Assembly: GCA_021848385.1 (NCBI GenBank) | Contig: JAJZUQ010000023.1 | Coordinates: 1 to 43,032 of the forward strand | Source of the DNA: Deltaproteobacteria bacterium | GTDB lineage: Bacteria; Desulfobacterota; Desulfuromonadia; Geobacterales; Geobacteraceae | DNA: 43,032 nt | Reading direction: 5' to 3' | Shown here: positions 23,060 through 30,596 of the stretch, piece after piece | Layout: each line of letters starts with the position of its first letter | Position numbering within the stretch: the stretch's first letter is position 1 | Translations under genes and position numbers: made by a program | The notes under the pieces: generated by a model | The model's database searches: none | What the model was told of the DNA's origin: nothing | What the model saw: only the letters and a program-made list of their open reading frames with translations

Positions 23060-23968
23060 ATGGTGGTAACGGGAATCGGGCAGTGCTGCTGGGACTTCCT
23101 GGCGATGGTGGACAGTTATCCTCCCTCTGACAGCAAAGAGGAAGTGCTGAAGTGGGAAGAGCAGGGGGGCGGTCCCGTTGCGACCGCACTTGTGGCCCTT
23201 TCGCGGCTGGGCATGGAGTGCAGGTTCCATGGCGTTATTGGTGACGACGGCGTAGGTGAGCTTGTTCTCGGTTCGCTCGTCAACGAAGGTATTGATTGCC
23301 AAGGCGTTGTCGTCCGTCCGGGAACAACCTCCCAACGGGCTTTCATCGTGATCGAAAAGGGAAACGCAAACCGCACCATTTTCTGGCAGCGGCCGACCGG
23401 CGAGCCGCTCTCCCCGGCGGAGTTGCCGGATGATTACCTGGATAATAGCCGTTTTCTCTTGCTTGACGGTCTTATGGCCGATGTCTCCCTTGCCGCAGCC
23501 AGGGGTGCCAGCCGGCACGGCATCCCGGTCATGCTCGATGCGGGGAGGCGTCGTCCCGGCATGGCCGAACTGGCCAGGTTATGCGATTACGTGGTGGCCG
23601 GTGAGCAGTTTGCCTTCGACCTGGGGTGGGACGGGAAGGATGAATCTTTTGCTTCGGTCGCCTCTTCGATAGGTGCCCCGGTCGTCACCGTAACCTGCGG
23701 AGTGCGAGGGAGCCTGACCTGGACGGGAAGGGGGGTGATACGTCAACCAGCCTTTCCGGTGCCGGTGGTCGACACGACGGGCGCCGGGGATGTCTTTCAT
23801 GGCGGCTACGTGTACGGCCTGCTGCAGGGGTGGGAACTGCCTTCCGTACTCATGTTCGCCAGTGCCATGGCAGCGCTTAAGTGTGCACGATTAGGTGGAC
23901 GGAGTGGTATCCCCGGCTTGCCTCAGGTCTTGAATTTTTTGCGGGAAAGGGGTGTTTCTACGCCGTAG
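23060..23968 (+). CDS. PfkB-family carbohydrate kinase
   Basis: 302 residues from ATG 23060, which has a strong GGAGGAGG site; the longer frame to 22952 crosses untranslated sequence. Ribokinase fold: N-terminal GIGQCCWDFLAMVD, GGGPVATALVALSRLG (first PfkB signature region), and VVDTTGAGDVFHGGYV with the catalytic base Asp in the second signature. The sugar substrate cannot be told from sequence. It has its own transcription unit after the lepB terminator. Confidence 0.9.
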   Translation: MVVTGIGQCCWDFLAMVDSYPPSDSKEEVLKWEEQGGGPVATALVALSRLGMECRFHGVIGDDGVGELVLGSLVNEGIDCQGVVVRPGTTSQRAFIVIEKGNANRTIFWQRPTGEPLSPAELPDDYLDNSRFLLLDGLMADVSLAAARGASRHGIPVMLDAGRRRPGMAELARLCDYVVAGEQFAFDLGWDGKDESFASVASSIGAPVVTVTCGVRGSLTWTGRGVIRQPAFPVPVVDTTGAGDVFHGGYVYGLLQGWELPSVLMFASAMAALKCARLGGRSGIPGLPQVLNFLRERGVSTP

Positions 23969-24015
23969 CTTTAGACCTGTCCGCCATCGGGGGAGCGGGG
24001 ACGGTGTGGGATCAG

Positions 24016-24058
24016 AAAAAAACAAGGGGAAGCATCCCGGCGGGAGCTTCCCCTTGTT
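24016..24058 (-). terminator. Rho-independent terminator of the rubredoxin-rubrerythrin unit
   Basis: Stem AACAAGGGGAAGC / GCTTCCCCTTGTT (13 base pairs). On the minus strand it is followed by a run of seven Ts (24022-24016). Confidence 0.88.
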
Positions 24059-24082
24059 CATCTGCCAGCGAAGGGCGGCGGT

Positions 24083-24535
24083 TCAGTTTTCGGTCAGAAC
24101 GTGTTCGTCGTAGAGATTCTCTACCCTGAGTTTGTGCCCTTTTTCCACATCGGCAAAGACCTGGAGCGTTTTTTTCAGTTTCGGGTCATCGGTCATTTCC
24201 GCCGCCGCCTTGTAGAGCTGGTAGGCGCTCTCCTCGGTCTTGATGGCGTAGGTGAGAATCTCCTGGTAAGTCATGTTCGCCTTGAGCGGGATGTCTACCA
24301 GGTATTCACTCAGTTTCATGTCGGGTGCGGTACGGGCACCAAATCCTACGGCCTCGGCCAGGTCGAGCTTGCTGAAGACCTCCTTGTGCCCTTTTTCCTC
24401 GGCGGCCATTTCTTCGAACATCTTGCGAGCGGCGATGCTTGTGCTCGTTTCCGCCGCATTCTTGTAAAGCTGATAGGCGGTTTCCTCCCGCTGTACGGCG
24501 AATTTTATAATCTCTTCCAGTGTCGTGAATCCCAT
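24083..24535 (-). CDS. Rubrerythrin-like ferritin-family di-iron protein (no rubredoxin domain)
   Basis: 150 residues, with GGAGATACTG before the ATG. Four-helix ferritin-like fold with di-iron ligands seen as QREETAYQLYKNAAE, EEKGHKEVF, KTEESAYQLYKAAAE and VEKGHKLRVENLY, i.e. two E...ExxH halves. The C-terminal rubredoxin domain of classical rubrerythrins is absent, but a one-domain rubredoxin is encoded 42 bases upstream. Likely role: peroxide reduction. The ending HVLTEN is not conserved. Confidence 0.9.
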   Translation of the reverse strand: MGFTTLEEIIKFAVQREETAYQLYKNAAETSTSIAARKMFEEMAAEEKGHKEVFSKLDLAEAVGFGARTAPDMKLSEYLVDIPLKANMTYQEILTYAIKTEESAYQLYKAAAEMTDDPKLKKTLQVFADVEKGHKLRVENLYDEHVLTEN

Positions 24536-24577
24536 CAGTATCTCCTTGTGGATGATTTATTTGACCGGGAGTTCGGC

Positions 24578-24691
24578 CTACCCCGGGTATTCCTCGAAAT
24601 CCTCGCGGCTGGCCCCGCACTCCGGGCAGGTTTCTGGTGGTTCCGGGCCTTCATGGATGTAACCGCAGATGACGCATCTCCATTTTTTCAT
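24578..24691 (-). CDS. 37-residue one-domain rubredoxin-like protein
   Basis: Starts at ATG 24691 with AAGGGGGAA upstream; the longer open frame covers the leader and is not used. Two zinc/iron knuckles, CVICGYIHEG and CPECGA, give the FeS4 site; the ending SREDFEEY is typical of the rubredoxin domain of rubrerythrin. It is shorter than free rubredoxins (about 52). With the adjacent ferritin-like protein it looks like a rubrerythrin split into two polypeptides. Confidence 0.88.
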   Translation of the reverse strand: MKKWRCVICGYIHEGPEPPETCPECGASREDFEEYPG

Positions 24692-24755
24692 GTCGTTCCC
24701 CCTTTCAGTCCGGTGTGATGCAGGTTCCAGCCATTGCCTGCAGGAAGGTGCAGCA

Positions 24756-24784
24756 AAATTATGGCAAGTCGCATGGATTGTCAA
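24756..24784 (-). promoter_or_regulatory. Strong sigma70 promoter for rubredoxin-rubrerythrin
   Basis: Minus strand TTGACA (24784-24779), exactly 17 bases, TAATTT (24761-24756). Downstream in the leader an inverted pair TGCAGG...CCTGCA (24719-24742) could be an operator or hairpin. Confidence 0.75.
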
Positions 24785-24809
24785 TATAGTTTTATGATTG
24801 CGTCATGCA

Positions 24810-27800
24810 TCATTTGACGTTTGCACCTAATTCTACCCTGCTTCTCCGCTCTCCTTCCTTTGCCGGTGCTTTATAGATGTCTTCGCGCTTCAGGAACAGT
24901 CTCACTGCTGGCAATTTCCCTTTATCCATGAGGAAATTCCGCACCGCCATCGCCCGGTCACTGGCCAGGGTTCCCAATTGTTCGTCACCGACTTTCGTGT
25001 TTGTGATGATCAGCTTCTTCATCTCCCCGTCGGGAAGGTCCTTTACAAAGCCGATTATATTCCGAGGTTTCGGGAATTTCTCCTTTCGATACACCTCTTT
25101 GAGCAGGCGCGAATATTCGTCGGGGAGGACCTCCACGTTATCGGGGGTCTGTTCGGGGCTGTTCTGCTTGCTCTTGACCAGTGCCTGAAATTTTTCCGCC
25201 CTGATTTTTCTGTTGAGAAGTTCAGACCGGTACCCTTCACGATCTTTTTCGCGGTCAACGAAACCGGATATCTCCAGGTTTATGGACGGCCGGTCTGTGA
25301 GGGATCGGGCAAGCTTGAGGAGTTTTTCCTGTTCTGCCGGGGAGAGTGACGCGCTTCCCGGGGTGAAGCCTACGCTGCTGGAATCGTCACTACCGCCGAA
25401 TGAGGAGAGGAGGGCGAGCGGAGAGGTTGCCGCCTTGATGAGAAGATTTTTCAGCATCTGGAGGACTACGCTCCAGACACTGAATTTCGGATCGTCGGTT
25501 CGTCCGGTCACCGGGAGGTCAAGATGTATCTCCCCTTTTCTGTCCTTGAGAAGCGCCACGGCCAGCCTTACGGGGAGGTTGGTTGCGCGGTCGCTTTCAA
25601 CCTTTTTGCCGAAGGTGAACTGGTCTATGAAGACCTTGTTTTCCGAGGTGAGGGCCTTCTTGTCGATCAGGTATTTCAGGTCGAGGGAGAGTTTACCCTT
25701 TTCCACCGTATAGCCAAGGTAGGTGCCGGAGTAGGGAGTGACGGGGGTCAGATCGATATCGGTGAAACTTACCTTGAGGTCGGCAAACAGGTCGTTCCGC
25801 AGGGGGTTGAGTGTGCCGGTTATCTGGAGCGGTGACTGGTTTTCCAGATTGCCGCGCAGGTCAACGTCCGCGAAACGGTTCTCTTCCGAGGAGAGGCCAC
25901 TCACCCGTCCTCCCAGGTGATAGAACGTTGTGGCGAAGCCTCCGGGGAGATGACGGTCGCTGAAGGCGAGGGTTCCTTCCTGGATGGTTACGGTACCGAT
26001 GCGGATGTTTCTTCCTCCCGTCGAAGCCGAAGGCGGGGGTGGTGATGGTGCCTGTGCTTGCGGAGCGGTGCCGGTTATCGGTGATGGAGCAGTTGGGGGT
26101 TCTTTCTTTGTCAGATTCTGGAGGTTGAGAGTGCCATCCTTGTTTATCACGATGCGGGAGTAGACATTGTTGAGAGCAACGTCATTGATAGCGAGCGTAA
26201 AGGGGGCGATAGTTCCCTTGATATTGTCCAGTTGCAGGCTTTCCCATTTGAGAAGGTCCTCCGATTCCACCGTATCAAGGCAATAGAATGAACGGACGCC
26301 GAGACTGCCGGCGTAGCTCCCTGACAATTCTCTGCCGGGCTCCTTGGCCAGGTTAATCGACATGCGGGTATCGATGGTTCCGTCTGCCACGTAGAGGTTG
26401 AGATTTTCCGGCAGGTATGCTTCGAAGTCGCGGAGAGCCAGCTTCTTCAGCTCCACGTTTCCCTTGAGTTTGAGAGGTGAGGGAAGGACAGTTCCGTTTG
26501 TTCTGATAGAGCCCTTTTTGCCGACCTGGCTGGACAGGGTAAAGGGGATTGATCCGAAACGTGGACCGGTGATGTTGGCCAGTGTGAATTGCAGACGCCG
26601 CAGGTTGATAACCGCCGGATCATTCTGCGCCCGGTCGGTGAAGGTTATACCGATTCCCCTGCCGGCGATCTTGCGGACCTTGTAGTTGAAGGGTTTTGAC
26701 TCGTTCTTCTTTGGAGTTCCCCTGGTTGTAGTGGCAGCCCTGGTGTCAGTTGCCGTCCGGAGCAGGCGCATGGGGGAAAGGGTGCCGTCTTTTTCGCGGG
26801 TAATCTGAACGGAGGCCCCTTTCAGTTCCACCTGTTCGACAATGGCATTTTGCTCCTTGAGATTAACACTCACTCCCCCGATTACCAATTGATTCACCCT
26901 GATTCCTTCGCCGGGGGCAAATACAGAAGCAAGGTTGTTGCCGGTCAACGCCAGCCGTTCAAGGGTGAGTCCCCCATTCCGGTCAAAGGCGAGGTGTCCG
27001 CTCAGGTCGACTGAGCCGGTTATTGGTGAAGTCAGCACGCTGGCCAGGTAGGGATAGTAGGTGTCAAGTGAAATCCCCCGCGCGTTCAGGTCAGTAGTGA
27101 CAGCCAGAGGTTCAACCGCCGCTGATCCTGTCGCCTCAAGAGACTCGTTGCGACCGCTTCGGCACGCGAAGTTCCAGCGAGCGGTTTGTCCTGCCGCTGT
27201 GCTGAAGTCTGATAGAGAGAAAGAAACCTTTTCAAGCATTGCCCGAAATCCCCCAGGCGGAAGATGATCGTCAAACTTTATCGAGCCGTTAGTGAACTTC
27301 AGTACAGAGAGCTTCAGCGTCGGTTTCGGCGTCTCCTTGTCAGCTTTGTCCTTGTCGGGCGTAGTTGACGCAGTCTGTTTACCCTTCAGGCGCTCAAAAT
27401 TCAATTGACCCGAGGTGCTTCGCTCCAGATATGCCGTCGTTCCATCAAGTTCAAGGGAGGCCAGATCGAAGTTCTGACTGAAGATGGCTGCCTTGTTGAT
27501 CTGGGCTGACAAGCGGTTGAGCGCAATGAGTGGTGCCCCCGTCTTTTCCCTGACATCGAGTCCTGTCAGGTCAAGGCGGCCGGCAACTCCCAGGTCGGGC
27601 TTGTCCCGGGACGAAACCTGGTAGCTCAGTTCCAGGTCGGTAGAAAGTCTGCCTGACCTGATGCCGATCGGTACGTCAACGGGCAGGTAGGCGAGGTAAT
27701 AGGGGAGATCAAAATCCCTGAGCTTGAGGTTAAGCGATGTCTTCATTGTCTTGGCAAGCGGCTTCAGCTTGCCGGTTGCGGAGAGTTCGGCCCCGTTGAT

Positions 27801-28379
27801 GACGGCGCTGAAGCGGGGGGCAACGTATTTATCGGCGAGATAGGGGATGGTACTGAAAAACGGTACCGCGATTTCCAGTTTGCGGACCGTGTGATTTGTC
27901 GGTTTGCGTGCGGCCAGATCATGGAAGTCAATCGATCCTCCCCTGATCACGATGTTGTTGAGTGAGAACGGGAAGGGTTTTGAAGGTTTCTCATCCTTTT
28001 TCGGGGTGACCAGGTCGGTGAAGTTATAGGTATTGGCAGCGGAACGGACCATATTGACGTACGGAGAGTCAACCTCTATCCGGGAAATGATGAGTGCACG
28101 GTGAACCAGGGATGAAGGACTGACGGAAACCCTGACGCTGCTGAAAGAGACAAAGGTGGCCGGTTTTCCTTTTTCCGTGAGCCGGAAATCCGTGACCTGG
28201 CCGCTCAGGGTAAGGGGATTTATGGATATCTTTGCGATTGAGGCCTTTCGTCCGGTGGCCGCTTCAATTTTATCGATTGCCGTGCCCCTCAGAATGGAGG
28301 GGAGAATAAATGCGGCGAACATCAGCATAAGGACGAGCAGCACTGCTGCACCGATCAGGATTTTGCGCCTTGTAGACAT
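24810..28379 (-). CDS. Large AsmA-like / DUF748 envelope protein
   Basis: 1189 residues from ATG 28379 (MSTRRKILIGAAVLLVLML). One N-terminal membrane anchor is followed by a long region of repeated short beta strands (patterns like L.L..L.L.G..I.F.D) typical of AsmA/TamB-like proteins, with a Pro-rich linker (PPTAPSP...SPPPPSAST) near two thirds. The DUF748 core is marked by VTPYSGTYLGYTVEKGKLSLDLKY and HLDLPVTGRTDDPKFS, and the C-terminus carries an OmpA-like SASLSPAEQEKLLKLAR...ISGFVD segment. AsmA-family proteins are thought to bridge the periplasm and move phospholipids. The gene follows an OmpA-type porin and mscL on the same strand. Confidence 0.85.
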   Translation of the reverse strand: MSTRRKILIGAAVLLVLMLMFAAFILPSILRGTAIDKIEAATGRKASIAKISINPLTLSGQVTDFRLTEKGKPATFVSFSSVRVSVSPSSLVHRALIISRIEVDSPYVNMVRSAANTYNFTDLVTPKKDEKPSKPFPFSLNNIVIRGGSIDFHDLAARKPTNHTVRKLEIAVPFFSTIPYLADKYVAPRFSAVINGAELSATGKLKPLAKTMKTSLNLKLRDFDLPYYLAYLPVDVPIGIRSGRLSTDLELSYQVSSRDKPDLGVAGRLDLTGLDVREKTGAPLIALNRLSAQINKAAIFSQNFDLASLELDGTTAYLERSTSGQLNFERLKGKQTASTTPDKDKADKETPKPTLKLSVLKFTNGSIKFDDHLPPGGFRAMLEKVSFSLSDFSTAAGQTARWNFACRSGRNESLEATGSAAVEPLAVTTDLNARGISLDTYYPYLASVLTSPITGSVDLSGHLAFDRNGGLTLERLALTGNNLASVFAPGEGIRVNQLVIGGVSVNLKEQNAIVEQVELKGASVQITREKDGTLSPMRLLRTATDTRAATTTRGTPKKNESKPFNYKVRKIAGRGIGITFTDRAQNDPAVINLRRLQFTLANITGPRFGSIPFTLSSQVGKKGSIRTNGTVLPSPLKLKGNVELKKLALRDFEAYLPENLNLYVADGTIDTRMSINLAKEPGRELSGSYAGSLGVRSFYCLDTVESEDLLKWESLQLDNIKGTIAPFTLAINDVALNNVYSRIVINKDGTLNLQNLTKKEPPTAPSPITGTAPQAQAPSPPPPSASTGGRNIRIGTVTIQEGTLAFSDRHLPGGFATTFYHLGGRVSGLSSEENRFADVDLRGNLENQSPLQITGTLNPLRNDLFADLKVSFTDIDLTPVTPYSGTYLGYTVEKGKLSLDLKYLIDKKALTSENKVFIDQFTFGKKVESDRATNLPVRLAVALLKDRKGEIHLDLPVTGRTDDPKFSVWSVVLQMLKNLLIKAATSPLALLSSFGGSDDSSSVGFTPGSASLSPAEQEKLLKLARSLTDRPSINLEISGFVDREKDREGYRSELLNRKIRAEKFQALVKSKQNSPEQTPDNVEVLPDEYSRLLKEVYRKEKFPKPRNIIGFVKDLPDGEMKKLIITNTKVGDEQLGTLASDRAMAVRNFLMDKGKLPAVRLFLKREDIYKAPAKEGERRSRVELGANVK

Positions 28380-28422
28380 GGTAGGCCTCGGATCTTCAAA
28401 AAGTTTTCGTGGAGGCAGAAAC

Positions 28423-28453
28423 AAAAAAAGGCCGCACTCCGGAGAGTGCGGCC
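28423..28453 (-). terminator. Rho-independent terminator between OmpA-family gene and DUF748 gene
   Basis: GGCCGCACTC-CGGA-GAGTGCGGCC, a perfect 10-base stem, followed on the minus strand by seven Ts. Confidence 0.9.
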
Positions 28454-28468
28454 ACATTCATATGCTGG

Positions 28469-29737
28469 CTAATTCTTGATGATGCATTCGAAGTTGGCTT
28501 CGATGCGGCGGTTTTTAGCCCGGCCTTCGGCTGTCTTGTTGCTGGCAACCGGGTTGTCGTAGCTGTGCCCCTTGGCGGTGAGACGTTCCGGTTTAATGCC
28601 GAAATTCTTGATGAGGTACTCCCTGACTGCTTCAGCACGCTTCTGAGAGAGCTTCTGGTTGTACTTGTAGGTGCCTACGTTGTCGGTGTAGCCGTCAATT
28701 GAACCGGTTACGAAGTCATATTTGTCCAGGAAATCAGCCGCTTTTTTGATTTCATTATGGTACTTGGCTTTAACGACTGCCTTGTTGGTGTCAAAAAGTA
28801 CATGGAGGACAATGCAGACTTTTTCAGGCGGCGGTGCCTGAACGGTAATGTTTGCGGAGCTGGTGGTCGTGCCACCGGGGCCTTTGCAGGTGAGGGTATA
28901 GGTTGTGTCGGCAGTAGGGGTGACCGATATGGAATTCTTTGTCTGGACGCCACCACCCGGCTCAACAGTGCAGTCCGTGGTGTTTTCTGAAGTCCAGGCA
29001 AGTGTCGCAGCCTGTCCCCTGGTGATAGATGTGGGGGTAACCGTAATGTTGCTTGTCGGTGCGGGTGGGGGCGGCGGTGCGACAACCGGGGCGGGTGCTG
29101 GAGCCGGTGCAGGTGCTGGCGGAGCGGCTTTTTCGACTACCGGCACCGGTGCAGGCACGGGTGCCGGGGCTGGTTTCTCGCCGCCGAACTGGAAGTAGAC
29201 ACCCAGGGCGTATTCCAGGTTGTTCACACTCTGTTTGGCTGTCTGGTCCCGGGGAGTTTCCATGTTATTGATGATCAGGTCCCGGACATCACCACGCAGG
29301 GCAACGCTGTCAGTCAGGAAATACTTGAAGCCGGCACCTGCAGAGAACGCACCGTGGGTTGAGCTCTGTGCGTGTCGTGGATGGCCTGTCTGCGCACCAT
29401 AACCGGCTGCAAGGAAGGGTACGAACTTGCTTTCAGGCATGAAATGATAGAGGAGTTCCCCGCGGTAGTTGTAGAAATCCGTGTCAGGTTTCGGTGCATG
29501 GGTGTATTCGGTGCGAAGGTAGTTGAAAACACCCTCAATACCGAAATTTTCCGTGAAGTTGTAGCCGGCGCGCATGCCGACCATGGGCATGGTTTTGAGG
29601 TGCTGGACACCATCAAAGGTGAAGCCCCCGATGAAAGGGGTGATCCCGAAGGACCCCGCCTTGATCTCCGCGTGGGCGACCGTGGTTGCGCCGAGCAGTA
29701 ACAGGCCGCTCAACAGGGTTAAAAGTTTTCTGCGCAT
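28469..29737 (-). CDS. OmpA-family outer membrane protein with Ig-like insert
   Basis: 422 residues, with AAGGAGGTAATCA before the ATG. Signal peptide (cleavage near VAHA-E), an eight-strand-like beta-barrel (residues about 25-180; FGIEGVFNYLRTEY, VPFLAAGYGAQTG), a Pro/Ala-rich linker (PAPVPAPVP repeats), an 80-residue Ig-like domain (VTPTSITRGQAATLAW...YTLTCKGPGG) that is not usual in OmpA, then a C-terminal peptidoglycan-binding OmpA domain (HVLFDTNKAVVK, GYTDNVGTYKYNQKLSQ, RAKNRRIEANF). It anchors the outer membrane to the cell wall. It lies 24 bases after mscL. Confidence 0.92.
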   Translation of the reverse strand: MRRKLLTLLSGLLLLGATTVAHAEIKAGSFGITPFIGGFTFDGVQHLKTMPMVGMRAGYNFTENFGIEGVFNYLRTEYTHAPKPDTDFYNYRGELLYHFMPESKFVPFLAAGYGAQTGHPRHAQSSTHGAFSAGAGFKYFLTDSVALRGDVRDLIINNMETPRDQTAKQSVNNLEYALGVYFQFGGEKPAPAPVPAPVPVVEKAAPPAPAPAPAPAPVVAPPPPPAPTSNITVTPTSITRGQAATLAWTSENTTDCTVEPGGGVQTKNSISVTPTADTTYTLTCKGPGGTTTSSANITVQAPPPEKVCIVLHVLFDTNKAVVKAKYHNEIKKAADFLDKYDFVTGSIDGYTDNVGTYKYNQKLSQKRAEAVREYLIKNFGIKPERLTAKGHSYDNPVASNKTAEGRAKNRRIEANFECIIKN

Positions 29738-29761
29738 TGATTACCTCCTTGGTGGATTGAA

Positions 29762-30208
29762 TTAAGCCGCGTTCCCCTGCTCCAGGGTGGACGTGCAGTT
29801 GGGACAACGGCTTGCTTTAATGGGTATGCTGGACACGCAATGGGGACATTCTTTGGTCGCCGGTGGCGGAACTTCTTCTTCCTTCTTCAGCCGGTTGATC
29901 TGGCGAATGAGGAGAAAGATGGCAAATGCCACGATGACAAAGTCGATGATCGTGTTGAAGAACAGTCCGTAATTGATGGTTGCGGCTCCGGCCTTCTTCG
30001 CTTCCGCAAGGGAAGTGTAGCCTGTCCCGGACAGGTCGATGAACAGGTTAGTAAAGTCAACCTTTCCCATGATCCTGCCGATGGGTGGCATGAGAATATC
30101 AGCCACAAACGAACTGACAATCTTGCCGAAGGCGCCGCCGATGATGATGCCGACCGCCAGGTCGATGACGTTGCCACGCATGGCGAATTTCTTGAACTCT
30201 TCGAGCAT
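29762..30208 (-). CDS. mscL: Large-conductance mechanosensitive channel with C-terminal zinc ribbon
   Basis: 148 residues; AAGGAGGGACAAA precedes the ATG. N-terminal amphipathic helix and pore helix [21 protein letters not shown], second helix [19 protein letters not shown], as in all MscL. The usual charged C-terminal bundle is followed by CPHC...CPNC (about residues 121-137), a zinc-ribbon-like end not found in E. coli MscL. It opens under membrane tension to save the cell from osmotic shock. Probably co-transcribed with the OmpA gene. Confidence 0.93.
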   Translation of the reverse strand: MLEEFKKFAMRGNVIDLAVGIIIGGAFGKIVSSFVADILMPPIGRIMGKVDFTNLFIDLSGTGYTSLAEAKKAGAATINYGLFFNTIIDFVIVAFAIFLLIRQINRLKKEEEVPPPATKECPHCVSSIPIKASRCPNCTSTLEQGNAA

Positions 30209-30317
30209 TTTGTCCCTCCTTACATTACATCAAAATTCTACCTTACCATTCTGAACGGCCGGACGCGGAAAGCAGGCTGGCGGGTTGAACCTTTGTTAAT
30301 TAATCAAACTGACCCAA

Positions 30318-30345
30318 ATACTAGCATACACTTGTCGATTGTCAA
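30318..30345 (-). promoter_or_regulatory. Sigma70 promoter for mscL
   Basis: Minus strand TTGACA (30345-30340), 16 bases, TAGTAT (30323-30318), about 110 bases before the mscL ATG. Both boxes are near consensus. Confidence 0.7.
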
Positions 30346-30476
30346 GAAGGCACTGGAAGAACATCCGGATGTTAGTGAAGTTGTGGTTATTGATTAATGG
30401 CGGATGCAAGAGGGAAGGAGTGTGTAAAGCAGGAGAAAGGCTTTGTAAATTTAACATTTAGACAAGGAGATGGCGC

Positions 30477-30596
30477 ATGGCAATACTTCAGGTATGGGAA
30501 TTGGCGTGCGTCGTTGCAAATCGGTGTCTGACGATGTACCAAGCCATCTGCGTCCGTGTCAGCTTTGGTTGCATTCCGGGAGAATCGCCCGATTAA
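30477..30596 (+). CDS. Possible 39-residue small protein
   Basis: ATG at 30477 follows AAGGAG with 8-base spacing, better than many real genes here. The 39-codon product begins MAILQVWELACVV and has four Cys, with a hydrophobic start but no recognised domain. Its stop overlaps the end of the convergent tatD gene. The rest of the 380-base gap (30209-30592) holds the mscL promoter and nothing else I can identify. It may be a real small gene or a leftover 5' end of a lost gene. Confidence 0.35.
   Translation: MAILQVWELACVVANRCLTMYQAICVRVSFGCIPGESPD

Noticed and set aside
30301-30397. Protein-like frame end LSIVKKALEEHPDVSEVVVID
   Set aside because: No start codon with a ribosome site, and the segment holds the mscL promoter on the other strand; most likely chance.
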